From Bolinopsis microptera (taxonomy: Eukaryota; Ctenophora; Tentaculata; Lobata; Bolinopsidae), in the NCBI RefSeq assembly GCF_026151205.1, contig NC_087081.1, positions 6,939,246 to 7,003,245 on the forward strand: 64,000 bases of DNA, in the 5' to 3' direction. Below, one piece after another: positions 34,430 through 45,104 of the stretch. Made by a program: the position numbers and the translations under genes. The notes under the pieces were generated by a model that was given only the letters and a program-made list of their open reading frames with translations, made no database searches and had not been told where the DNA came from. Each line of letters opens with the position of its first letter. The stretch's first letter is position 1.

Positions 34430-34795
34430 CACAGATGTGAGTGCATGTTCCCGGTTCCGTCAGCGAATCACGCTACAAGGACTAGGGTTGGGTTGGTTAG
34501 GGTTGGTTAGGGTTTCGAATTGCATCGTTCAGGGTCAGCTAGAGTGTAGAGAACGGCCGGTTAAAAAATTACGTGACATGCAGTCTAGTCGAGTGTAAAT
34601 AGTAAGGTAGTTAATCATCATCCAGACTAGATATGGCGGAATGACAAGTTAAGCTGAGCCTGAGAGCCACAGATAACTGATTACTGGGCCGCGCTCAGCC
34701 TGTCATTCCGCCTAATCTTTATGTTTATGAACATGATAGCAGCTGAGGTCCCCAGGTAAATAACTGACGGAACCGGAAACACTCACATTTGTGAT
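34430..34795. repeat. Inverted repeat pair around ACGGAACCGG
   Basis: 34430-34463 (containing GTTCCCGGTTCCGTCAG) is inverted at about 34764-34795 (CTGACGGAACCGG), about 80 percent matched, enclosing about 300 bp. It may be an older foldback element. It holds a degenerate GGTTAGGG run (34486-34512), a reverse partial copy of the TTACTGGG family (GGCGGAATGAC, 34634-34662) and the intact copy 2. Confidence 0.65.
34681..34759 (+). mobile_element. Tiny 79-bp DNA element, TTACTGGG family, copy 2
   Basis: ATAACTGA occurs directly before (34673-34680) and after (34760-34767) the element. Its first 30 bases are identical to copy 1 and its end CCCCAGGTAA is the same; the AT-rich middle is 7 bp shorter. 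Two clean insertions within 460 bp suggest recent mobility of a very small element. Confidence 0.87.
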
Positions 34796-35186
34796 CGCAA
34801 TGCGTTACTATGCCGCGCCGCGCACTTAATTATGCTTTTCGCAACCACTTCGCTAGATCGGGAAAATGCGCTAGTGGGCCTCGCCGAGCTGCGAAGATCA
34901 ATTGACATCGTCAATTAAAAGGCCGATAGGTAACTAACGGGGCAAGGAATGCGCGTGCCTGAAAGCTTTTACACACCGAAACGCTAATTCAGTTTTGATT
35001 GACGTTGTCAACCCTTCCAGATCGTTGCTCTGCGAAGCAAGAATGCTAATTTACGCAGCGCGTTGAAGCGGCTAAGTTCTCCAATTAGTTCAGTTATGTT
35101 TTACTGTATCCACAAGGGGGGCTGAAATTGAAACTAGGTTTTCGATCAAACGCTACCATTTGTAGTCAAACGTCTCCAACAGCTTT
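34796..35186. other. Mixed, GC-richer non-coding stretch
   Basis: The sequence is richer in CG words than its surroundings (CCGCGCCGCGCAC near 34812, GCGCGTGCC near 34950), with two ATTGACRTYGTCAA palindromes (about 34902 and 35000). It is probably transposon-derived; no boundaries could be set and no gene is seen. Confidence 0.4.
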
Positions 35187-35306
35187 GCTCTCGTCCAATG
35201 AAATCGATACATTTTGCAAGGCATTATGCATAATTGAATTACATATATTCGTATGCGAAGCTTGGCTTACATGTTACATAATGCAGCGATTTCATTGGAC
35301 GAGAGC
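35187..35306. mobile_element. 120-bp MITE, perfect 20-bp TIRs
   Basis: GCTCTCGTCCAATGAAATCG at the left is the exact complement of the right end CGATTTCATTGGACGAGAGC. The interior is AT-rich with no frame of interest. No certain target duplication is seen (AGCTTT and AACTTGCTTT flank the ends). Confidence 0.85.
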
Positions 35307-35529
35307 AACTTGCTTTATATCCAGAGCCCTTACGCTTGCAGTAGCGCGCGCCCGCCTCACGGCGGTAAAAAGGCTCTAGCCACCAACCCACCCAACGATT
35401 TTGGCACCACTTATGTAGAGTGCCAAAATTTCCCTCGCTTTTGTCCTCATATGCAACGTGTGTAGCCTTTCAGACATTGATTGCGTAAACGAGGTGTTGT
35501 ACGTCACCTCAAGGTTGCGAGAAGCATTA

Positions 35530-35645
35530 TTTGATGCGCGCGCGACCCGGTAGTGCATCGCGCTACAATCGTTTCACTATCATGTTCACGATACAGAGGG
35601 AGCCGCGCACTCGTGCGTGGCGGGTCATACAACGTGTGAGACAAG
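35530..35645 (+). mobile_element. Diverged hairpin-array element (copy D)
   Basis: The right half is clear: AGGGAGCCGCGCACTCGTGC, then GGGTCATACAACGTGTGA and ACAAGG. The left half is reshuffled: CGACCCGGTAGTGC and TCGTTTCACTATCATG replace the usual start, and a TTCACGATACAG segment sits where copies A and B carry their variable centre. Confidence 0.6.
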
Positions 35646-36282
35646 GCTCATATTAGGACTAGAAGAAAATTATTAGCATACATTTTAATTGGGGCCGGTT
35701 CTGTTTATAACTGTTACTTATATAGCTATAGGTTAGGTCTAGTTGTGACAAAAAAGTCTACTCTAAAACATGTTTTAGTTTATATTGTGTAGTTCAAGAA
35801 TATAAAATGCAGCTTCAAAGTGGATATTGGAGTTCTGGCGAACGATTATGGCCTTTGTATCAATGGTTATAATAAGCTATAAATATCCTAAACTATACAG
35901 TGCTAATTAAAAATTGTTGTACTTAATTCTCAAATTAAATTTAAAAAATTCAAAAATGTACATTTATTTTATTAACAAATTCTCACACATATTGAGGGGG
36001 ATTTAATTGAGATGTGTGTGACCAGCCAGTTATAATGTTTGGAAAATAACATTTGTGCAGTCGAAATCTTTTACGGTCCAATCAAGCAGGGCGTGGTTAT
36101 GTTGATTAGCTAATAGCATGAAAATGCTTTGCATATCTCTAGGGTGTGGCATCCCTAGAAGTAGTGTAGGAGGAAATAAATGCCTGATGCCGTCCAGGGA
36201 GGATCACATCAAATATTTGTTTTTGTTATCAATATTCAAAGTATTGTAGTGAAATCGATCCCAGCAATGTACCAGTCCCATG

Positions 36283-36580
36283 AAAATGTGAAAACGGTAG
36301 GTTCCTGGAAGTAGAGAAAGGAAGCTTCACGCCGTTCGTTTTCTCAACGTCTGGTGGAATGGGTGGTGAAGCTGAAAGACTAGTAAAGAAGCTGGCTAGT
36401 AAGATGGAATACCACACAGGGCAGAGGTACTCAGATGCTGTGGGGTACATTAGGAAGCGCCTTCGTTTCGAAAACTTAAGAACGACGGTAATTTCTCTCC
36501 GGGGAGACAGAGGGGCGAGAAAGAACTTTGTCAATATAGACAGTTTAGATTTGAACTTGGAGCCGCAAGGCCAAGGGTGA
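36283..36580 (+). pseudogene. C-terminal fragment of a reverse-transcriptase-type mobile element
   Basis: The + frame reads RFLEVEKGSFTPFVFSTSGG, then MGGEAERLVKKLASKM and YIRKRLRFENLRTTV, ending near LRGDRG. I recognise this pattern (GSFTPLVFSTTGG ... RxRLxFxxLR ... RG) from the C-terminus of reverse-transcriptase mobile-element proteins common in cnidarian and fish gene models; this is from memory, not a search. There is a stop just upstream and no polymerase domain, so it is a 5'-truncated remnant. A second member lies at 37860-38200 on the other strand. Confidence 0.6.
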
Positions 36581-36819
36581 TTTTCAAAATATTGAGTTTT
36601 TGAAGGGTTTATTTTATATAGGGTCATTGTGACATTATGTGTATACTGTTTGAAACATTTTATAAATTATGACATTACTAAAAAAAAGTATTGTAGTGAT
36701 CAGTCTAATCTTTCCTACTATAATATTTAGTTTAAGAAAACATATTCTTGCTTTGTTCTCTTTAGCTGTTTATTATTATTAATCAACTATATACAGCAAA
36801 CACAAGATTATTAATTAAT

Positions 36820-36872
36820 TAAAATTGAAATTTAAAAACACCACTATTAAGCGTACACTTTTACTCAGCAGT
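36820..36872. repeat. Interspersed repeat word, copy 1 (see 57443)
   Basis: The sequence AACACCACTATTAAG followed by ACTTTTACTCAGCAGTGT recurs at 57443-57497 in the same orientation with a few changes. Here it lies downstream of the LINE fragment at 37009-37224 on the minus strand and may be part of that LINE's 3' UTR. Confidence 0.55.
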
Positions 36873-37008
36873 GTCACTACAACTAGTTTACAAAAATACT
36901 TTTAAAACTATATATCAAAAGCAAAATAAAGTTCTATGTATAAATTCGTTCATAAAACTTCCAAAAAGCTAATATAATTTAGATAAGTCAAAGAGAGGGT
37001 TAAAATTA

Positions 37009-37224
37009 TTAATAAAACATTTTTGCTACCTCAGTGTCAGATAAAGTAAACAAATAAGTCTTCAGTGCGGACTTAAACGCCTCAACAGAATAACATTGTT
37101 TAACTGAGTCTGGTAGTGCATTAAAAACTCGTGGACCAACCACACTAAAACTACGATCACCAAAACCCTTGGTTGAACGATAAGGGACTATGAGCCTAAC
37201 AGTGTGTAATAGGAAATAAATCAT
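37009..37224 (-). pseudogene. LINE C-terminal fragment (CR1/L2-like)
   Basis: The minus frame contains GDRSFSVVGPRVFNALPDSV and then FKSALKTYLF, the well-known end of CR1/L2/Rex-type LINE proteins (GDRAFSVAAPKLWNSLP ... FKxxLKTHLF). Only the last 70 or so residues remain. It ends at a stop at 37009. It belongs to a different LINE clade from the RTE-like fragment just upstream in transcription order. Confidence 0.75.
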
Positions 37225-37251
37225 AAAATCGAGTGGCCGAGTAGTCTCGAC

Positions 37252-37683
37252 TCACCCATAGCTTCTCCATAAACGTCTATCATGAGCTTTGTACACTAAA
37301 TCGTTGAAATTACTTAAACTAAATCTTGTATTTACAATCACAATAATATTCTTCGTCATAATGTCTTTTAATAATAAATCAAATAAATTTGAACGAGGTC
37401 TGCCCCTCCTTCCTTTGTAGTCAAGACATCCTAAACATGCAAATCTAAAAGATAAGAAAGCGGGAGTGTCATCACCGCTTCTGAGAACGTGCCCAAGCAT
37501 CTTCCATTGTGCTTTCTTGATCCTTTCAGTAAGGGGACTGACATTACATCTCTTATATAAGTTCTCGTTACTGATAACCGTAGGCCAATAGGTGTTGATT
37601 ATCTGTCTCAGATGCTTCCTTTGAAGAACGTCGACAGATGCCATTACGGTTTCAGGAGCAGCCCAGCTGCTACAGTTATACAA
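37252..37683 (-). pseudogene. RTE-like LINE C-terminal fragment
   Basis: The minus frame begins MYNCSSWAAPETVMASVDVL and includes NLYKRCNVSPLTERI, WKMLGHVLRSGDD and GRRGRPRSNL. It aligns along its length with residues about 890-1025 of the intact LINE at 30271-33363 (MYNCSSW, LYKRCEVVPLSERV, WRMLGHILRSDNN), at about half identity. Everything 5' of CSSW, including the polymerase, is missing: a dead-on-arrival copy of a related but distinct family. Confidence 0.8.
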
Positions 37684-37859
37684 CTACATAGCTGTTTAGT
37701 AAGTATAATTGTACTGATTGTAAGGCATAAACAAGTCCAGGAAATAATGCACATTAATTGACCCAAAATCTATTATTGTTGTTGTTGATATTAGATAGTA
37801 TATACACAGTAAATTAAATCAAGTGATGCAATTGGTAAATCAGGAGCAATAAACATAAT

Positions 37860-38200
37860 CTATCCCTGGTCCTCGTAGCTCTTCTCCTCAGGTATCAGGT
37901 TGAAGGAGACCTTGGATATAATAGGGGCGGTCCATGCCTTCGTTGCCTTCCCACATGCACCTCTAACTGCTACTAGCACACTCCTCATTATATTCATGCT
38001 CAGGTGTGTCCTGATGTTACACATCACCTGGCTGTAGTCCTCCTTGGTCTTGGTGGCTATCAAAACTGCAAGTCTCCCCTCCATGAAATGCTTGACCTCA
38101 GGTGCTATTCCTCCTGTAGTGGTAAATGCAAGGGGGACGAATGACCCTTTCTTAAATTGTAGCACTCGGTTCATGTACTGGTTCTTTTTCTCATTCTTGT
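37860..38200 (-). pseudogene. Second C-terminal fragment of the TTGG-type RT element
   Basis: The minus frame reads EKKNQYMNRVLQFKKGSFVP, then LAFTTTGGIAPEVKHFM, IRTHLSMNIMRSVLVAVRGA. It has the same order of motifs as the fragment at 36283-36580 but is diverged, so the two come from different subfamilies. No upstream polymerase domain is present. Confidence 0.6.
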
Positions 38201-38361
38201 TTCACATTAATTGCCCCAAAATCTTGATTTCCCTTTTGTGTGACCGTACCCTGGTGACCACCAGTGTTGTCGCACTGTTCAGACTAGTTTGAAATTTGAT
38301 AATGATTCAGTTGCTTCATATTCTTAACTGTCATATAATTATTCTTTTAGGTGTATGTTCA

Positions 38362-38420
38362 GTGGCATAACATTCCATGTTGGCGCCCCTCCGAAAAAAA
38401 TCGCCCCCTATCAGCGTGGG
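38362..38420 (-). mobile_element. Reverse copy of the GGGGGCGC element end (see 16538)
   Basis: On the minus strand this reads AGGGGGCGATTTTTTTCGGA, GGGGCGCCAACATGGAATG, TTATGCCACTG. It matches 16725-16785 base for base over most of its length. Confidence 0.6.
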
Positions 38421-38828
38421 ACGGACTCACAAATTATATATTTTGTAAAAATAGCACGCGAAAGTTAAACTCTGTACAATATTATCATTTCATTATCCAT
38501 CGTGATTTACCGCACCAAAATAATGAGACAATGCTGTGCTAATCTTATATATTATGTATTAAAACTTTTACATCCTAATATGCAATATTCAATAGTATGT
38601 ACAAGCTGATTTGTTGTGAAAATCCTGAAACAATTTATATGTTTGTGCTCAGCTGATATCAGGCTTGGGGTGGTGCTTTAGAAGCGGTATTTTGGGTACT
38701 AGTAAAGCTCTTACAGGCAACTGGTTCCTTTTGCCAGCCGTTTTTAGTCCAAGTACTGTCCAATTTCTGGTCTCAGAACAGCGCAACTAAAATTGTCTTA
38801 TAATGCCAACATGGCCTGGAATTATTTT

Positions 38829-38938
38829 TATCATGTCGTGCAGTGACCCCCTGTCATTGCACGAAGTGGTTTTGTGGCAAAGCCACAAATAACGAAGCCG
38901 CGCACTCGTATGCGGTAGGGCCACAATGTGAAACAAGG
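38829..38938 (+). mobile_element. Diverged hairpin-array element (copy C)
   Basis: The order is TATCATGTCGTGCAGTGACC, a centre with the hairpin TTGTGGC-AAA-GCCACAA, then AAGCCGCGCACTCGTATGCG, GGGCCACAATGTGAAACAAG. The centre differs completely from copies A and B yet is again a hairpin with a three-base loop. No clear target duplication. Confidence 0.6.
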
Positions 38939-39209
38939 CATTATGGACTATCATATCGATTTATTAAATTTAAACATTTAGAATACAAGTCAGTTAATGA
39001 AATATTTTTAGAATAACTTTTACTTCTTTTACTATATATTTTTGAATCATCCTGTTGACCCAGAACCTTGCTCCCGATTCTGGTGGTCTAGCTCAGTAGG
39101 ATGGGCATGAAAAAAAACTATATTTTTGATCTTGAGTTAAAATATTTGTTCTATTATTTTGGTGTTATATATTGAATTTCGATTTGACTAACATAAACAC
39201 ACCTTCTAG

Positions 39210-40732
39210 GATAATGTACAACTAATGAGTGCTATGACGATGCTGGCCCCTTGTAAACTTGAGCAAAACAGCAAAATTCTCGGACAAAACACTATATCCG
39301 GTCACCCTATTATAAAACAAGAAACCATTGAGCCCAGTCCGCCACTTGTCCCCAAAGGTTTGGCTTTGCTTCAATTAAGAAATTTATTATTAATATGGGT
39401 ATTATATTTAAAGATTTTAAATTATGTCTTTATCCACTTCAGCCCAACAAATACTGGGTAGAAAACTACTAAACCCCTTATATTACTTATGCTTTAGACA
39501 GTCCCAACGCAGTGGAGAAATGTATGCAGTGGTGAAACATGCCATCATTGCTAATTTTTTTCTGCCCACCTTAACTTGTCCTAAAACTTGGAAAATGCCG
39601 TGTAGTGGGTTGTTTTGCCACTGCCACTGCCATGTGTTGGTTCAGCTAAATTAATTATTTTATAGTCAAGCTAATTTCTAGTTTAGTTAGTTGTCATCTG
39701 GCCACACAGTATGCAACTCATGATGCAATACTTTTGTTTCCATTAGATTTATATGATCAAAATAATGTCAGTGTAATTTTGCATGACTGAAATCGAACGT
39801 TTCATTCTCATATTTAATATAATAATTAATCAAATTTCCAAATATATAAATCATTGGAGATCCAAATTTTTGATTTACATCAGATGCTCTGATGGGAAGC
39901 CAGATTGTTTAAAGTAACCTGAAAACATTGATCTTTTGGTTTTAAGAGCGTTTTATCATAACTTTCCCTATTTGGATGAGGAAATGTAAATGCTTTGTTG
40001 ATTATCTGGATAGTTAAATAGTTGCTCCTTATATATTTTAAAGGATTTCCTAATAACATCATATAACTATTTTCATGTGTGAATTTTCAGGGGAAAAGGT
40101 TGAAGGTGGTTCAGGAGAAGATGTAGCTATGGACATTTCAATATCACTTGTAAGTTCTATATTTTCATTCAATTCAATAATAGCTCTGTACTCATTTCAG
40201 TGCACTATGATCTGTATTTTAATGGTTAGAATTCTGGTAAAATAAGGTCATGTTCGAAGAAATTCTCACTCTGGATAACCTTAAGTTAAAAATTTTCACT
40301 CCAATTTTCAAAGAAATTCTCGCTTCATCAGCACGTGCTATCAAGTCTGTTATAATTTATCTGTAATATTAGTCTAATGATGGCTGCCATTATCTGATCT
40401 CCCAACGAGGATTATAATTCCAGTGTCAAGTTACATCGAGGAGACTCTAGGATTGAGGGTGTGGTCAGGGTTGATAATTAACATATATTATAATGTCGGT
40501 ATTTGTTCGTATCATGTCATAGGTTATTTCTGGTATTGATTGAGCGCAGGGTACTGTGTTGTAGTAAGCCAGATCGTTCATGGGACTTGGTTTCTATTTT
40601 TAGTTTCAGAGCAGTCGTTTGTGTGCAGGTCGTCGATCGTTTTCAATGATAAATCATAAAGTAACCTAATCATATTTTATAAATATATGTTAATTTAGAT
40701 CATCCATTCTTTGGACTCCAACCTTGGACCGG
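39210..40732 (+). CDS. Candidate partial gene: three phase-compatible exons
   Basis: Exon a: cttctag|39210-39357|gtttgg, frame DNVQLMSAMTMLAPCKLEQ and on to IIKQETIEPSPPLVPK, ending phase 1. Exon b: ttttcag|40091-40149|gtaagt, frame (G)EKVEGGSGEDVAMDISISL, which starts in exactly the phase exon a leaves and ends phase 0. Exon c: aatttag|40699-40732|gtaagg, IIHSLDSNLGP, phase 0 to 1. The phases chain without a stop and all six splice sites fit consensus. I do not recognise the protein; IKQE resembles a sumoylation-type motif. A downstream segment at 42780-42840 (tctgttag then TCCTGGTGTTCTCC) could be a further exon but its phase is doubtful. Short exons with consensus sites also arise by chance, hence low confidence. 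First and last exons were not found. Confidence 0.35.
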
Positions 40733-41640
40733 GTAAGGCGGTTTCCTTTTCGGTTATTTTATTTAATTACGATTTAGTTAATTAGATTTACTGAGAATCT
40801 GTTATTCAAATATTAGAACAGGATATTTGAGATGCGGTTAATTAATTTCCCTCAGTGATACAAAGTTACAAAATATCTTTGTCTCCAAATCTTCAATGTG
40901 ATTCAGAGATCACAGGTTGTTGCAGTGTTGTAGAGATGGTGAATTAGGGCTAGAGGTGACAAAAAATGGTCAAAGAATTGTAAATTTTATTGTTTCCAAA
41001 TGGTCAAAATCTCCCTGTTTTGCCACTATAATTATTTAAATATTCAATTATTCACCAAATTTATTCAACATTTTCTGGCACCATCACCCGCTCTCAATTA
41101 TTCACGCTCTATGGTCCTGAAAATAATCCAAAAAATTTAAGATTTGTACGGGTCAATATTCGTTGTAAATTACTTTCCCCTGTAAGTTTAAATAAACTCC
41201 TCACTGCACAGAGACATTAAAATCTTAGAATTTGAATATAGAGGAAAATATTTAATTATAAATCTACAAGTTTCAGCATGCTCCTTTGATCTTGTAAACT
41301 TGTAACTGTATAATTGCTTTCCCTCAGCTCTGCGGACACCTTGACACCAGTTTCATTATAATAATAGGTCCCCACTCATTTGAAAAGGAACATATTGAAT
41401 TATTGACATGATCACTTTGCAGTTTGCAAGATGTCTTTGGTTCAAAGTGAACATCTTTTACGGTATATTGCTGGTCGAATGAGTTGCTAATGTTACATTT
41501 TATGCACTGATTTAACTCAAATTATATATAATGTATATTACTGAACATGTTCCACTTTAAGTTAAGATCAATCCCTACTCTGACAGGTGACATCCCCAGT
41601 AATCAACATATTGTCATAGTTTTTATAACGAAATAACGGA
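40733..41640. other. Non-coding stretch, possible intron
   Basis: No element or gene recognised. If the candidate gene at 39210-40732 is real, this would be intronic. Confidence 0.4.
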
Positions 41641-41641
41641 C

Positions 41642-41676
41642 TGTTACGTCACGTGACTGTTACGTCACGTGACGAA
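41642..41676. repeat. Tandem doublet CTGTTACGTCACGTGA
   Basis: Two copies of CTGTTACGTCACGTGA, each containing a CACGTG E-box core and a TACGTCA CRE-like half site. Confidence 0.8.
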
Positions 41677-41863
41677 ATTCTGGCTGATCTTTCAGTGACT
41701 TAGCGAGTTGTTCGAGGCTTCATGGTCAAATTTTCTGAATCTTTGTCGTCAACATATTAATCACGTAACTCAATACGTGTAGATATTCTTATTATTTTAG
41801 AGAATAATGTAGTATATATTATATAATGTAGTAATAAACATGGATTACTTCCAGTTACGTATG

Positions 41864-42375
41864 ATACCTTACAAGACATATTTATAACGTACGAAATGTG
41901 GCGGTTTTCCGAAAATTTCGCCATATTTTCGGACCGCCAAAATTTCGGTCGTCGTAATAGAATCCGTCGCATTATCTTTTAGCTTATTTCAATGACTGTG
42001 CCTTCACTGCTTTATTTTGTTTCTAAAAAGTAATATCAAGTAAAATAAATAAATAAATTCTGGCATCTTGGGACAAATTATCACCACACCAATGACGAAT
42101 TGAATGTCAAGCAATACAGTTTAAATTTGCATTAAAATACATGTATGTGCTAACATGAAAGTCTTACAGTCTTAATACAGACTAAGTTTGAACATGATTT
42201 TACCGAATTTCAGAAATTTCCTTACTGCTTACTGTCACAAAAAATGATGAAAAATACCCTTATTTTCTGTGACGTCCGAAATTTGACGGTTTTTGTTCAA
42301 TTTCGCCATATTTTCGGACCGCCAAAATTTCGGTCGTCGCAAATTGGTCCGCCACAAAAAAGTCTTGTAAGGTAT
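41864..42375. mobile_element. 512-bp MITE, TIR ATACCTTACAAGAC
   Basis: The left end ATACCTTACAAGAC mirrors GTCTTGTAAGGTAT at the right end. Each end also carries the phrase TTTCGCCATATTTTCGGACC followed by GCCAAAATTTCGGTCGTCG in the same orientation (about 41918 and 42300). A TA duplication is possible because TA begins and ends the repeat. Similar wording (CCGCCATATTTTTCCCGGTC) marks the element at 51723-52154, so the two may be distant relatives. Confidence 0.8.
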
Positions 42376-43139
42376 GCAAATAAAATAGATCCATTCCGTT
42401 AAATTATAAATATCATAAACGCTGATGATCGATTATATTCAGTGTCACCTAGTCTAGGGAGTAGCTAAGGATCCATTGGATCTATGCGATCTCCTCGGTC
42501 GATTCAGCCGAATGATAGGAAACTTAATTGAGGGTTAGATGAGGAGGGGTACCTGTTAAAAGTTCAAGAAACTTCCTAGGATAGTAGGATACCCCTTCAG
42601 TGCATACTGTAAACATAGTACTATTAACTATTAACAATATTCGTGTTGAATTTAGCTTGTCTTTGTGTAAGTCTGTAAGTGGAGCACTTTGCACTGAACG
42701 TATCTATTACGAATATCGTTGTATTTGAGATGTTTTCTGTCCAATGTTAAATGTTCTTCTTCTCTAATCCTCCTCTGTTAGTCCTGGTGTTCTCCTTGAA
42801 GTTACCCTGAGTAACCTGTATATTGGGAGGGAACTAGAGTAAGTAAATAATAAGTACAAAGATATTTAAGAGAATAACATTTCATTGCGTTTATACTAAC
42901 AAAAAGTGAACTCTTAATGTGATCCTATTATCTCATTATCTAATTACAAAAGGGCAGGGCAGGTAAGGGTTAGGGTAAGGGTTAGGGTAAGGCCCCTAAT
43001 CTACCCTATAATTGGGGGCCCTCCCTCAGGATAGGGTGAAAAAGTCACGTGATCAGTGCAGATTGGTTAACATGGTGGGAACTACAGGAAATACTTTTAC
43101 TGTGAACTGTAATATTGATAGTTGAAATTAAGAAGGTAT
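42376..43139. other. Non-coding stretch with short telomere-like words
   Basis: At 42966-42992 there is GGGTTAGGGTAAGGGTTAGG type sequence, followed by a small palindrome (GGCCCCTAATCTACC ... TTGGGGGCC). A candidate exon edge at 42780 is discussed with the gene at 39210. No gene established. Confidence 0.45.
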
Positions 43140-43565
43140 GGGGGGGGGGGGGGGGGGGGGGGGAGCCAAGTGGATATTTGTAGATATTTGGATAATGTCA
43201 TCCACTTTTTTCGTGAATTATCCATTACAATAATCTACAAATATCTACATTTATCTACAAAAAATGTATATCTCAAATATGTGCACAGAAATTCTACTGA
43301 ATTTTTGGAGATAAATGTATAAATTTGTAGAATTTGTAGAATTTTCGTGAATTATCCATTGACAATAATCTACAAATATCTACATTTATCTACAAAAAAT
43401 GTAATCTCAAATATGTGCCCAGAAATTCTACTGAATTTTTGGAGATAAATGTATAAATTTGTAGAATGTCATCCACTTTTTTCGTGGATTATCCACTCTA
43501 CATTAATCTACAAATATCTACAAATATCTACAAATATCCACTTGGCCCCCCCCCGGCCCCCCCAG
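43140..43565. mobile_element. 426-bp element with poly-G/poly-C ends and 25-bp perfect TIRs
   Basis: A G tract of about 24 bases (43140-43163) opens the element and a C-rich tract (43546-43565) closes it. Inside these are perfect inverted repeats starting CCAAGTGGATATTTGTAGAT (43166-43190 and 43521-43545). The core contains two tandem copies of about 150 bp (TTTTTCGTGAATTATCCATT, CTCAAATATGTGC, TTTTTGGAGATAAATGTAT). No coding capacity. Confidence 0.8.
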
Positions 43566-45104
43566 GTATCAGCTACTTGCATTGTGTATGATACAATATG
43601 AACCTTGAGCACTGTGCTACTACTGGTCGTGACCACTATTTATATTGATTTATCTACATATTTATATTATATTAGTACCGTAATGCTTTTCAAACAAAGT
43701 TACAACGAATTCTTCATGTATGATATTATATTATTATAGCTGAGAAAGTTGAAAGATTCGAATAAAAGGTGGGATTGGTATGATCTGAGCATGTGGCGTC
43801 AGTATTTTCCCTTTCATTCGGTAGTGATTAGTAGTGATTAAGTGATTAGTAGTGATTAGTAGTGATTAGAAGTGATTAGTGCACGATTTTAGAATTGGCG
43901 GATTGTTAAAAATTGTCAATAAGTTCAGCCGATCAAAATACACGTACAAATCAATCCAACCATCACAGGACCAGTTTTAATCGATCGTACGATCAAAAAT
44001 ACGTAATTTATGGTGATTTATTGGTGTCCAAAGTTCCTATCGTTTCGAGTAGAAATACCGTGAAGCCCTTTAATTTAATATTATTATCAGAGATCTCATC
44101 CGTAAATTTTAAAGCTTTTATCATAGCTCAGTAGCAAAGTGTAGTTGAGTATTGTTGGCTGTATTTGGCTGGAACAAAGGCGCTTAGTGTGTGATTTTAG
44201 AGACTCAGTGGCGGCTTGGTTGAGCTGAGAGTTCTGAGAATTCTAAAATCACATACCATCTTACTATAGCTATTGGCTAATAATAGCCGCGTTAATAAAG
44301 CCACGGTTTGTAGAGCATGGTTTTACACAATAGTTATTGCCCTCCCAGTTATTGCAACCCTATTTAATGCATTATATTATCGTAAACAAGAGTGAGATAA
44401 CAACTTTTACATTATGGACAGTTACACACTGATCATGAGAGAATATTGCTTAATTCATTAACTGAGTTATGTTTGATAACTGTACGTGTCCATTAAACTC
44501 TCGCATTCCTTAAAAAATACCAGTCCTGTTTTTTTACTCTGAGAAAACATACAAGTGTGCACATACACGACTATTAAACATAGTTATGTGCACATACACG
44601 ACTATTAAACATAGTTATGTGCACATACAAGAGTCTTGCCCAGCGAAGAGTTGGAACTTGCCGAAGTTTATAATACTGTAAATCTACTGTACTGTTCCTC
44701 CTACCACACATCTTTAATATGTTGTAAAATTAACGGTGTATCAGCTACTGAGTACACAATAATATAAAATAGGATGTAAGATATTTATAAACAAGTCATT
44801 GCAATCTCAGTATTTTATATCGTAAGAGAAGCAGGTCGTATAACTCTAATCGATCGAACTTTAGATCTTTCTAAATGTTTATGATAGAAGTCGGGGTGGA
44901 GAAGTTACAGTTACAGCATCAATTATAATAGATACAGTAGATACATACTGGTAGATTACATTTGTTAGATATATAGTAAAACAAGACATACTGGTAGATA
45001 ATCTAGATATACTAGTTACAATATAGATTTATCAATATAAATTAGATATGTTGCAAGTTATAATGTAGATTGTTTCATTTGCATTAGATAATATGTTACA
45101 AATT
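43566..45104. other. Non-coding stretch with short tandem motifs
   Basis: AGTGATTAGT repeats at 43824-43880; a 31-bp unit (GTGCACATACACGACTATTA plus AACATAGTTAT) in about 2.5 copies at 44557-44628; and an inverted pair GTGATTTTAGAGA/TTCTAAAATCAC at about 44192-44252. No gene recognised; the 73-codon frame at 43913 has no signature. Confidence 0.5.

Noticed and set aside
34486..34512. Second interstitial telomere tract
   Set aside because: Only a few degenerate GGTTAGGG/GGTTGG words; too short and irregular to call.
42780..42840. Possible DnaJ-like exon (LLEVTLSNLYIGRELE)
   Set aside because: The frame resembles a DnaJ C-terminal segment, but its phase does not fit the upstream candidate exons and no J domain or other DnaJ exon was found.
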